Positions 1-6,534 of a stretch of DNA of 34,665 bases are shown one piece after another (the stretch's first letter is position 1; each line of letters begins with the position of its first letter). The notes under the pieces were generated by a model. The model saw nothing but the letters and a program-made list of their open reading frames with translations, was not told where the DNA came from and did not search any database. The DNA lies in the NCBI GenBank assembly GCA_026397725.1, contig JAPLUI010000306.1, forward strand, positions 1-34,665, read 5' to 3'. A program made the translations under genes and the position numbers. The stretch comes from Verrucomicrobiota bacterium (lineage in GTDB: Bacteria; Verrucomicrobiota; Verrucomicrobiia; Verrucomicrobiales; Akkermansiaceae).

Positions 1-137
1 AATATCTCCAAGACCTTGGACTTCAACGCCTATGACGAAATGCTTGCAAGAAAGCCGGATGCGGGAAATCTGCACGTCCGGTTTGACGAGGGGGAGCAGC
101 GGGATTGGCGCAAGCCGCCCGCTGCTCTCTACTCTAC
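1..137 (+). mobile_element. 3' end of a group II intron (domains V and VI)
   Basis: Positions 52-85 read as a bacterial group II intron domain V: AGC near the 5' end, an outer stem AGCCGGA/TCCGGTTT, an inner stem around TGCGG/CTGCA and a GAAA-containing loop. Directly downstream, GGGAGCAGCGGG (92-103) pairs with CCCGCTGCTCTC (118-129), a long domain VI-like hairpin, followed by CTCTACT, a normal 3' intron boundary near 133-137. Translating domain V gives the MREICTSG peptide often mis-annotated as a small protein; it is not a gene. The reverse transcriptase/maturase would lie before base 1. The exact 3' splice site is uncertain. Confidence 0.8.
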
Positions 138-170
138 TGGTTGATCTAACCGATATTTCAAATCAAACTT

Positions 171-209
171 CGGAGTTCGGTTTCATCCGGAGCAAACCCG
201 TGAACTCCG
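171..209. other. Imperfect inverted repeat after the intron
   Basis: CGGAGTTC (171-178) pairs with GAACTCCG (202-209), and GGTTT (179-183) with AAACC (194-198), with a small bulge. There is no T-tract, so a rho-independent terminator is not supported. It lies between the intron end and the 3' end of the minus-strand gene at 355. Role unknown. Confidence 0.35.
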
Positions 210-354
210 GTTGACCCGCAGTAAGTGGCCGCTAGAGGAAACCGCGCTGCCGATGAAACAAATCATGAGCCGCGCCGGCGGGCGTGAACGCCGCCAGTTC
301 CGGCTGCTTTTCAAGAAACATCTCGGGATGTTCCCCGATGCCTACGGCAGTCCG

Positions 355-1383
355 TCAATACCGGCCGTATTTTCTGGCTGACTCGACCAGGGCGTGGATA
401 TTGTCCGCCGGGGTGTCGGTGCCGAGTGCGCAGCCGGGACCGAGAATGAATCCGTAGTCCGGCGCCATGATTTCGATCGCCTCGCGGCACGCCGCATCCA
501 CCGCCGCCGGCGTGCCTGAATATAACAGGCCGGTATCGATGTTGCCCAGCAACGTCGCCTTGCCGCGAGCCTTGTCCTTGATGGCGCGCGCATCCGTCTT
601 GTGGTCTATTTCGAGCACTTGAGCGCCGGTGGCGATGAAATCGTCCACGATGGGCAGCGTGTTGCCGCAAATGTGATTGTGCAGGATCACGCCGCGTGCC
701 TTGAGTTCATCCACCATCATCTTCTCGTGTTTCCACGGATACTTCCGGTAGTGTTTGGGCGAGAGCATGTCCGGTCCGGCGACCGGCTCGCCGATGGAGG
801 TGGAATGCCCGCCGCACTCGATCAATGCGAACGCATAGCGCGTGGCCACCCGGCGGCAATAGTCGAGTAACGCGTCAATCCATTCCGGCTCATCCTCCGT
901 CGCGATGTCCATCATGAAATGATCCAGCCCGCGCAATTGCGCGGCGAGGTCCATCGGTCCCTGGTCGGCGCGGGCGCAAATCCAGACCTGCCCGGCGGTC
1001 TCCTTCGCCAGGATGCGCGTCGCCTTGAGGATTTCGCACATCGGGAACGCCGTGTACGGGTCAGGCACTTCCAGCGTCAGCACGTCCGGCAGTTCCTTCA
1101 ACAACTCCGTGTGCGACACCGGCGCGCTGTTGTCCATGTAGGTGACCGTTGCGCCGCACGCCTGCGCATTGCAGGCGGTGCCATTTTCCAGCAATATCAT
1201 GTCGTGGCCGAACTCGCGCCATGCCACCAACATCGCCTCCGCCAGCAGCGCTCCATCGCGGAACACCTCCGGCAGCGGCAGGCCCGTGGCACGCGCCGCG
1301 GGCTGGAAATTGTGGAGATCCACCGGGACGCGGTCCGGCCGGCGGATATGGAGGGTGGCGTCAATGCGTTCGAGCGAGTTCAT
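355..1383 (-). CDS. Uroporphyrinogen decarboxylase-fold (MtaA/CmuA-type) methyltransferase-like protein
   Basis: A 342-residue protein of the UroD superfamily. It is closer to the cobalamin/corrinoid-dependent methyltransferases (MtaA/CmuA branch) than to haem UroD. It opens with a short helix and the RRPDRVPVDLHNF segment typical of this branch. It keeps a plausible zinc site, His237-x-Cys239 in ILHNHICGN plus Cys318 in GPGCALGTDTP, which in MtaA-type enzymes activates a thiol. LLGNIDTGLL and the terminal DNIHALVESARKYGRY are also typical. No signal peptide, so cytoplasmic. It follows the GH32-like gene by about 50 bases and is probably cotranscribed. In carbohydrate-degrading Verrucomicrobia such proteins sit beside glycosidases; a role in methyl transfer or O-demethylation is an inference, and no corrinoid protein gene is adjacent. 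Confidence 0.85.
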   Translation of the reverse strand: MNSLERIDATLHIRRPDRVPVDLHNFQPAARATGLPLPEVFRDGALLAEAMLVAWREFGHDMILLENGTACNAQACGATVTYMDNSAPVSHTELLKELPDVLTLEVPDPYTAFPMCEILKATRILAKETAGQVWICARADQGPMDLAAQLRGLDHFMMDIATEDEPEWIDALLDYCRRVATRYAFALIECGGHSTSIGEPVAGPDMLSPKHYRKYPWKHEKMMVDELKARGVILHNHICGNTLPIVDDFIATGAQVLEIDHKTDARAIKDKARGKATLLGNIDTGLLYSGTPAAVDAACREAIEIMAPDYGFILGPGCALGTDTPADNIHALVESARKYGRY

Positions 1384-1435
1384 CGGTGTATCCTTCGTGA
1401 ATATATGCCAGGCTTGTTAGAATGACGCCAAGTGC

Positions 1436-2116
1436 TCAACGTTTCTTCCAAATGCCTTGCAGTTGCCAGGCTTTCAATTCCACCTCTGCGAGACCCTTCT
1501 TGCCGAACACCTTGACGGCATAAGTAGGCTTGTCCTCCGGCATGAATGGATAGACGAGCGGCATCCAGGGCACCCCGGCGGCGAAGCCTTCCACCGCCGT
1601 GCGGTCCACGAACACCCGCAGTTTGAGCTGGCCGTCGATGACTTTCATCGGCTGATACTCGCCATTGAAGTAGATGGGGTCGTCAATATCCGTGATGCAA
1701 CCGCGCCGCGCGGAAAAGTGGAATTGCGGGCGGTATTTCTCCTGATAGACGCCGTCCTCCCCGGTGAGCTGGTCGGACATCTTCATGTTGCCGATCCAGC
1801 CCGTCCCGGACAGCGGCTTTTCCGGGACGATGGTGAGTTTTTTGCCCATCCATTTCTGCACGCAGAACGTGCCGATCCAATCCGGTTTGCCCTGGGCGAG
1901 TTTGACATCAATCGGATGCTGCAATTCGCCGTCAATGGTGACCAACAGTTTGACCTCCGGCGCGTCGAAACTCATCGGCAGGTGAACATACGGCTTGTCA
2001 ATCCTCGGGCATTCAAATCCTTGCAGCGCGGGTTTGGCCTCGTCCGCCGGGCACCGGCTGAATGGCAATGCGCTTGCCGCGATTGCGAGCAGTAATTTGT
2101 GGATGGGGTGTTTCAT
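1436..2116 (-). CDS. GH32 (levanase/fructanase)-like protein lacking the catalytic propeller
   Basis: A 226-residue exported protein; residues 1-24 form a signal peptide. Residues about 45-125 resemble the N-terminal beta-domain of secreted GH32 enzymes. Then comes YRPQFHFSARRG, the usual entry into the five-bladed propeller. In active enzymes this leads to W-N-N-D-P-N-G with the Asp nucleophile; here it reads CITDIDDP, keeping an Asp but losing PNG. After FNGEYQ the chain jumps to LKLRVFVDRTAVEGF, the start of the GH32 C-terminal beta-sandwich. About 300 residues of propeller, including the rest of the active site, are missing although the frame stays open. Full GH32 proteins are about 500-600 residues. 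Fructan hydrolysis is unlikely; it may be a decaying gene or a binding-only relic. It precedes the UroD-like gene in the same orientation. Confidence 0.75.
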   Translation of the reverse strand: MKHPIHKLLLAIAASALPFSRCPADEAKPALQGFECPRIDKPYVHLPMSFDAPEVKLLVTIDGELQHPIDVKLAQGKPDWIGTFCVQKWMGKKLTIVPEKPLSGTGWIGNMKMSDQLTGEDGVYQEKYRPQFHFSARRGCITDIDDPIYFNGEYQPMKVIDGQLKLRVFVDRTAVEGFAAGVPWMPLVYPFMPEDKPTYAVKVFGKKGLAEVELKAWQLQGIWKKR

Positions 2117-2654
2117 GGTTTGTTGTTAGTGAATGGCCGTGGATTTCTTTTTCCGTGAAATGTTAGGAGAAAGTAGTGCTGGTTGATCGGACGGTGTTCC
2201 GACACCGTCTGTTTGTCAAACAAACGTTTAAACCAACCAACACTATGGAAAGAAATACAGGCATTAAGGCCCCGACGCAAGTCGGGATTGAGGATTTCAA
2301 GGGAATTTTCCAGGGCCAGATCCGCACGATGGTGCGCCATGGGCTGTTGGAATGGAAATCCGGCCGGGGGAGTTGCGGCCGGGGGCCGGGAAGCCGCCGC
2401 ATCGGCCGCCCGGCTCGCCCGTGGCACCTTGGGGGCCAGCCCCCAAACCCCCGGAGTTTATCGCTTTGGGCCAATGGGCTTGGGCTGCCAGCGTGGCCCT
2501 CAAGAAAATTTGCGCCCATTGGAAATAATTTCTTGCAAAGAGGCCCACATCAGCTACGCTCGCCCCTGTTAGCCAGCCCTTCGGGCTTCTATCAATTTAA
2601 CGGAAAACTGAACAGCCCCCCTCACAGACCTAACCTCACGCAATCAAAGCAAAC
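2117..2654. other. Gene-free leader region, GC-rich with hairpins
   Basis: No convincing gene lies between the divergent starts at 2116 and 2655. Three hairpins are visible: GACGGTGT-TCCG-ACACCGTC (2190-2209), TTGGGGG-CCAG-CCCCCAA (2429-2446) and AGCCC-TTC-GGGCT (2575-2587). A short plus-strand reading from ATG at 2245 (MERNTGIKAPTQVG..., then GQIRTMVRHGLLE) weakly recalls the N-terminus of mutator-type (IS256-like) transposases before decaying; this is a guess. Promoters for both flanking genes should be here, but I see no clear -35/-10 pair. Confidence 0.4.
2190..2209. other. Perfect 8-bp hairpin with TCCG tetraloop
   Basis: GACGGTGT and ACACCGTC are perfect complements around TCCG. T-rich and A-rich sequence (TGTTTGTCAAACAAACG) follows on the plus strand but no T-run, so it is only a weak terminator candidate. 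It lies in the divergent region upstream of the minus-strand gene at 2116. Confidence 0.5.
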
Positions 2655-3608
2655 ATGAAATCATCACTGTTAATTGCAACGCTTGCGGCTGGCCTGAGCG
2701 GCTTCGCGTGGTCTGCGGTAACGACCACTGACACATTCGGCAACGACGCATTCGCCATTGAATTTGTGACGATTGGCAACCCCGGCAACTCACGGGACAC
2801 CGGCGGCGCGGGCTACGGTGCGGTTGGCTGTGCGTATCGCATAGGGAAGTATGAAACAAGCCGCGGAATGATTGATATCTATAACAGCCTTGGCGGAGGC
2901 CCGGTCATCACACTGGGCAGCTTGTCCTCCTACGGCGGAAACGGCACCAATCGCCCCGCAACAGGGCTGACTTGGAACGAGATGGCTCGCTTTGTCAACT
3001 GGCTGAACACCAGCCGCGGGTATGCTCCGGCCTACAAGTTCACGACGAATGGCGCCAACGACATGATCTCTCTGTGGACCTCGGCGGATGGCCCGGCTTA
3101 TGACGCGCAAAATGCGGTTAGGAACCCCAACGCCTACTACTTCATACCCACCGCCGACGAATGGTATAAGGCGGCCTTCTACGATCCGAGCATGAATGGG
3201 GGAACCGGCGGCTACTGGAGATATGCAACGGGATGCGACACTTTGCCGACGAGAATCCGCACGGGAACAGATCCTGGAACCGCCGTTTACAACGACTTTG
3301 CCGGAGGCCCGGCGGACATTACCTCCGCGGGCGGCCTGAGTCCATACGGCACGATGGCACAAAGCGGAAATGTGGAGGAATGGACTGAGTCGCGCTTCGG
3401 AACCGGGGGTTTTGTCAATTGTTTGGTTTTGAACACTGGCTGGGGCGGAGACGGTGGCGCAATCAATTCATCACGAACCGCCGGGTACTACCCCGGCTAT
3501 GACGGCTTGTTCCGCGGCTTCCGTGTTGCCGCTGTTCCGGAACCAACCACTCTGTCGCTCTGCGGCCTTGGCATCCTGGCCATGTGGCGGCGGAAAAGAA
3601 CAGTGTGA
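2655..3608 (+). CDS. FGE/SUMF1-fold (formylglycine-generating enzyme-like) protein with PEP-CTERM tail
   Basis: A 317-residue exported protein and the only clear plus-strand gene. Residues 1-20 (MKSSLLIATLAAGLSGFAWS) are a signal peptide. The body is an FGE-sulfatase (SUMF1-like, C-type-lectin-related) domain: FVTIGNPGN, YRIGKYETS, TGLTWNEMARFVNWLN, YFIPTADEWYKAAFYDP, QSGNVEEWTE and LFRGFRVA appear in family order. The cysteine pair needed for catalysis in true FGE is not evident, so a structural or ligand-binding role is more likely than sulfatase maturation. From residue about 294, VPEPTTLSLCGLGILAMWRRKR is a PEP-CTERM sorting signal (PEP motif, hydrophobic helix, Arg-rich end), implying export and exosortase processing. 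No clear Shine-Dalgarno precedes ATG. It stands alone between oppositely oriented genes. Confidence 0.88.
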   Translation: MKSSLLIATLAAGLSGFAWSAVTTTDTFGNDAFAIEFVTIGNPGNSRDTGGAGYGAVGCAYRIGKYETSRGMIDIYNSLGGGPVITLGSLSSYGGNGTNRPATGLTWNEMARFVNWLNTSRGYAPAYKFTTNGANDMISLWTSADGPAYDAQNAVRNPNAYYFIPTADEWYKAAFYDPSMNGGTGGYWRYATGCDTLPTRIRTGTDPGTAVYNDFAGGPADITSAGGLSPYGTMAQSGNVEEWTESRFGTGGFVNCLVLNTGWGGDGGAINSSRTAGYYPGYDGLFRGFRVAAVPEPTTLSLCGLGILAMWRRKRTV

Positions 3609-3638
3609 CGCCGGTCCGGACTTGAATATATAACAACT

Positions 3639-3668
3639 CCCGGCACTCGGGCCGGGCCGGATTCCGGC
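3639..3668 (+). terminator. Two adjacent hairpins after the PEP-CTERM gene (weak terminator candidate)
   Basis: CCCGGC (3639-3644) pairs with GCCGGG (3651-3656), and GCCGG (3656-3660) pairs with CCGGC (3664-3668). They start about 30 bases after the stop codon. No T-tract follows, so intrinsic termination is only suggested by position. Confidence 0.35.
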
Positions 3669-3762
3669 ATGAGTCCGCCAACTTCTTTTCTCCCGCTCTC
3701 CGAACCCCTCTTTCGCCCCTCGTGCTCCTCTTCGTATTTCGCTTGGTCTGAGGCTCCGCCTC

Positions 3763-3789
3763 GCTAGGGGGTGAATTTTGGACGCTTAC
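3763..3789 (+). repeat. IS-end-like motif, copy 1
   Basis: A 27-base sequence beginning GCTAGGGGGTGAATTTT and ending GGACGCTTAC recurs at 24171-24198 with a single inserted A, in the same orientation. Its complement, starting GTAAGCGTCC and running into AAAATTCACCCCC, resembles terminal sequences of IS21-type elements as I remember them. Just before it, GAGGC-TCC-GCCTC (3750-3762) is a small hairpin. No transposase is attached, so this would be an orphan end or recombination scar. Confidence 0.55.
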
Positions 3790-3922
3790 GCTCCGCCTAA
3801 CAGGAACCACGCGAGGCCGTTGGCCACGCCATCGTGGTTCGGATCATCGCCGAAGCCGGCTTGGCCGGCCGGCACGCCGGAAATATTGTGGATCCAGTTC
3901 CGGCAAGCAGGGTCGCATTGGA
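3786..3922 (-). pseudogene. Relic of a Verrucomicrobial C-terminal DPNHDG-type module
   Basis: Just past the GH2 stop codon, one minus-strand frame reads CRNWIHNISG..., then GFGDDPNHDGVANGLAWFLLGGA and a stop. This matches the Asp-rich C-terminal module (WI...GDPDHDGI.NLLEYVLQNGDP) found intact in three proteins of this window. It is in a different frame from the GH2 gene and its stop codon falls inside the IS-end-like motif, so the rest of the module is gone. It is either the former tail of the GH2 protein after a frameshift or the end of a lost gene. Confidence 0.55.
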
Positions 3923-6517
3923 TCAATCATCACGGTCCTCCGCTGCTCCCGCCACTTCCACTTCGCAGTGGCTCGGCCAAACCCCATCGGGCAGGCCGGT
4001 ATAGACGACGCGCAGGAATCTGGCTCGAGGCTTCGTCGCAAGGGGAATGGAGCACACCCGGTCCGCGGAGGTTCTGGCCGACTGGTCGGACGCCACCCGC
4101 CATTGCTCGCCGTCCTCCGAAACTTCCACACGAAAACGGTAATTGACCGCTTTCTCGAAAGTGATCGTGACGTTGGAAACAAAGTAGAAGTTCTCCAAGT
4201 CCACGCGCCACCACGCTGGGAGTTCATTGCCAGTGGCGCACCAGCGGGTGTTCACGCCCCCGTCGTTGCCGCAGCGGGCCGGATTTTTTTCCTCCTGGCT
4301 GCTGGATGAGGTCGGGCGGTTGAGCGCAAGGTTCGCGGCACTCGCTACGCTCGGCGCGGCGGCTCGGGGATCCGTCAGCGGTCCGGGATAGGGCCTCGCG
4401 TGCCGTGTCTGGTCCTTCGCCGTGTTCCAGGTCGGAAGGCCCGTTGTGGTTAGGCCAAGGGTGGCATCCGTTAGGCCGGGCGAGGAGGCGCGGATTACCG
4501 TGGTGCCGCCGTAGTATGAGCGGAACTCGATGGCGGCCTGGCCCTCGCGGATGTCGAGGTCGGTGTTGTTCCTGAAGGTGATCGATGGGCCGGTGGGAAA
4601 CTCGCCGGGCCCCGAGACGACCTCCAGCGTCACCGGCGGACTGTTGATGAGCTGTCTTCCGTCCGCATCCAACACCGAGACGATCAGTTGGCAATCCTCG
4701 GTGCCATCATTCGAGAACGTGGTGCGGTCGGCCTCCAGCTTGAGTTTGGCGGGCGTGCCGGCCGTGGGCCATTCCGGCGGGGCGATTCCGCGGTAGGCAT
4801 TCCGATACCAATACCAAGTGCGCAGCGGCAATCGGAAATGGTCGATCATCCCCATGCGTCCCATCTCACCGGCAATGCTGCCGTGGTGGAAGGCGCACCA
4901 CAGGGCCTCGCCGGAGCGCCATGCAGGTTGCTCCATGGCATCCCCCCAACAAGGATCATAGATGCCGGGACGGTTGTCCACATGGCTGCCATACTCCGAG
5001 ACCACGCTGGGAATGCCGGGATTCGGGAATTTGGCGCCGTCGCCGTTGTAGCTGGCGACATCGCCGAGTTGGTCAAAGCCGCCGCGCTGCGCGCCGCCGA
5101 CGGTGGCGGGCCGGGTCGGGTCCAGTTCATGGCTGAGTTGGATCATCGCCGAAGCCAGGGCCAGGGCACGCGCCGTTTCGACGGTGAAGAACGGTTCGTT
5201 AGACATGCTCCAGATGATGACCGACGGATGGTTGCGTGCATCGAGAATCATCTCCTTAAGCCCGCGTTTGGCGTTTTCCTCGAACGGCTGCCAGTGCTCT
5301 TGGTTGGGTGGATAGGCACTGCTGTTCCAATAGCCCTCACCGCCGAAGCCGCCCATGCCCCAGAAACACGACTCCGACCAGAATAGCATGCCCAGCTCGT
5401 CGCAGGCTGTCAGAAACGCCGGATCGTGCGGGTAATGCGACCCGCGGATGAAATTCATCCCGGCCTCCTTGATCAGCTTCACATCGCGCCAATGCCCGGC
5501 GTTGGTGACCGCGTCGCCCCAGCCGGCATGATCCTGGTGGGCGTTGGCACCGCGCAAGCGCAGGGACTCGCCGTTGAGGAAGAAGCCCTTGTCAGCCGTG
5601 AACTTGAACCAGCGGAGGCCCGTTCTAACAACCGTTTCGTCCACCGCCCTGCCGTTCTCCTCCACCGCCACTCTCACGGAATAAAGTTGCGGGTGATCGG
5701 GATGCCAGAGCAAGGGCTTTTCGACCATGAGTGCCGCGCATTCCATCACCGTCGTTTGCCCGGCGGCCATGGCGCGGCTCGCGGTGAGTGCCTGCGCCAC
5801 CAGGGTGGTTCCATCGGGGCCAAACAACCTCGCCCTCACGGCGCAGGACCGGGGCGACTTGCCCTCGTTGCTGAGGGTGACGGCAACCTTGACGAGCGCC
5901 CGGTTCTTGGAAACTTCCGGCGTGGTCACCAACACCCCGTTGCGTGGAATATGCAGCGGATCCGCCACCACCAACCGCACGTCACGGTAGATGCCACCGC
6001 AAAAAACATGCTCGCCGGCCCGTGGCGGCAGCACCGGGTCCCAGCGGTTGTCCACCCGCACGGCCAGCAGGTTGTCGCCCGTTTTGGCCAGTGGTGTTAG
6101 ATCGAGGTCAAAGCCGGTGTAGCCGCCGTCGTGCTTGCCAACCGGCACGCCGTTGAGATAGACGGAAGTATGCTGGAACGCGCCCTCGAATTCCAGCCGG
6201 ATCCGTTTCCCGGTCCAGCCCTCGGGCACCGTGAAATGCTTTCGATACCAACCTTCGCCCACATAAAACCCGGACGCCCGGAAATAGGGAATGCTGAACG
6301 AATGCGGCAACCCGATGGGTTCCCATCCGGAGTCATCCAGCGATGGCTGCTCCCCATCCTTCGTCACCCCCAGACTGAAGCGGAAATCGCGGTTGAAGTT
6401 GATCACCTGGCGGAGCGGCGGCGGCTCCTGCGCGGCATCACAACTCAGACAGCCTCCGGCCACCAGCAGCACGGCGCGGGCAGTTGCATTTCTTATCATC
6501 GCCATTGTCATCTCCAT
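3923..6517 (-). CDS. GH2 beta-galactosidase/glucuronidase-type glycosidase with C-terminal F5/8 type C (CBM32-like) domain
   Basis: An 864-residue exported glycoside hydrolase. A signal peptide (LLVAGGCLSCDAA) is followed by the GH2 sugar-binding domain (about 35-185, with GLPHSFS, GWYRKHF, GGYTGFD), an Ig-like domain (about 190-300) and the TIM barrel (about 305-600). The acid/base is Glu441 in IIWSMSNEP and the nucleophile is Glu508 in SEYGSH. After a beta-rich linker, residues about 729-855 form a discoidin/F5-8 type C domain (NLALNRPTSSSS, GGVNTRW, WWRVDLE, ITITF-like strand) that likely binds polysaccharide. Four ATGs lie close together (6517, 6511, 6505, 6499); a GGAG six bases before 6505 favours that start. 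It lies 17 bases after the GH95 gene, so the pair is probably cotranscribed. Exact sugar specificity cannot be read from sequence. Confidence 0.93.
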   Translation of the reverse strand: MEMTMAMIRNATARAVLLVAGGCLSCDAAQEPPPLRQVINFNRDFRFSLGVTKDGEQPSLDDSGWEPIGLPHSFSIPYFRASGFYVGEGWYRKHFTVPEGWTGKRIRLEFEGAFQHTSVYLNGVPVGKHDGGYTGFDLDLTPLAKTGDNLLAVRVDNRWDPVLPPRAGEHVFCGGIYRDVRLVVADPLHIPRNGVLVTTPEVSKNRALVKVAVTLSNEGKSPRSCAVRARLFGPDGTTLVAQALTASRAMAAGQTTVMECAALMVEKPLLWHPDHPQLYSVRVAVEENGRAVDETVVRTGLRWFKFTADKGFFLNGESLRLRGANAHQDHAGWGDAVTNAGHWRDVKLIKEAGMNFIRGSHYPHDPAFLTACDELGMLFWSESCFWGMGGFGGEGYWNSSAYPPNQEHWQPFEENAKRGLKEMILDARNHPSVIIWSMSNEPFFTVETARALALASAMIQLSHELDPTRPATVGGAQRGGFDQLGDVASYNGDGAKFPNPGIPSVVSEYGSHVDNRPGIYDPCWGDAMEQPAWRSGEALWCAFHHGSIAGEMGRMGMIDHFRLPLRTWYWYRNAYRGIAPPEWPTAGTPAKLKLEADRTTFSNDGTEDCQLIVSVLDADGRQLINSPPVTLEVVSGPGEFPTGPSITFRNNTDLDIREGQAAIEFRSYYGGTTVIRASSPGLTDATLGLTTTGLPTWNTAKDQTRHARPYPGPLTDPRAAAPSVASAANLALNRPTSSSSQEEKNPARCGNDGGVNTRWCATGNELPAWWRVDLENFYFVSNVTITFEKAVNYRFRVEVSEDGEQWRVASDQSARTSADRVCSIPLATKPRARFLRVVYTGLPDGVWPSHCEVEVAGAAEDRDD

Positions 6518-6534
6518 TTATGTTAGAAACGCGA

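Noticed and set aside
32..214. Small open frame with MREICTSG
   Set aside because: This is the well-known chance translation of group II intron domain V.
2176..2658. 160-codon plus-strand frame in the divergent region
   Set aside because: Low-complexity, hairpin-rich composition, no start signal, and it runs into the real gene at 2655; only a faint transposase-like stretch, kept as a guess.
2655..3608. True sulfatase-activating FGE
   Set aside because: The catalytic cysteine pair is not recognisable, no sulfatase gene is in the window, and the PEP-CTERM tail points to a surface role.
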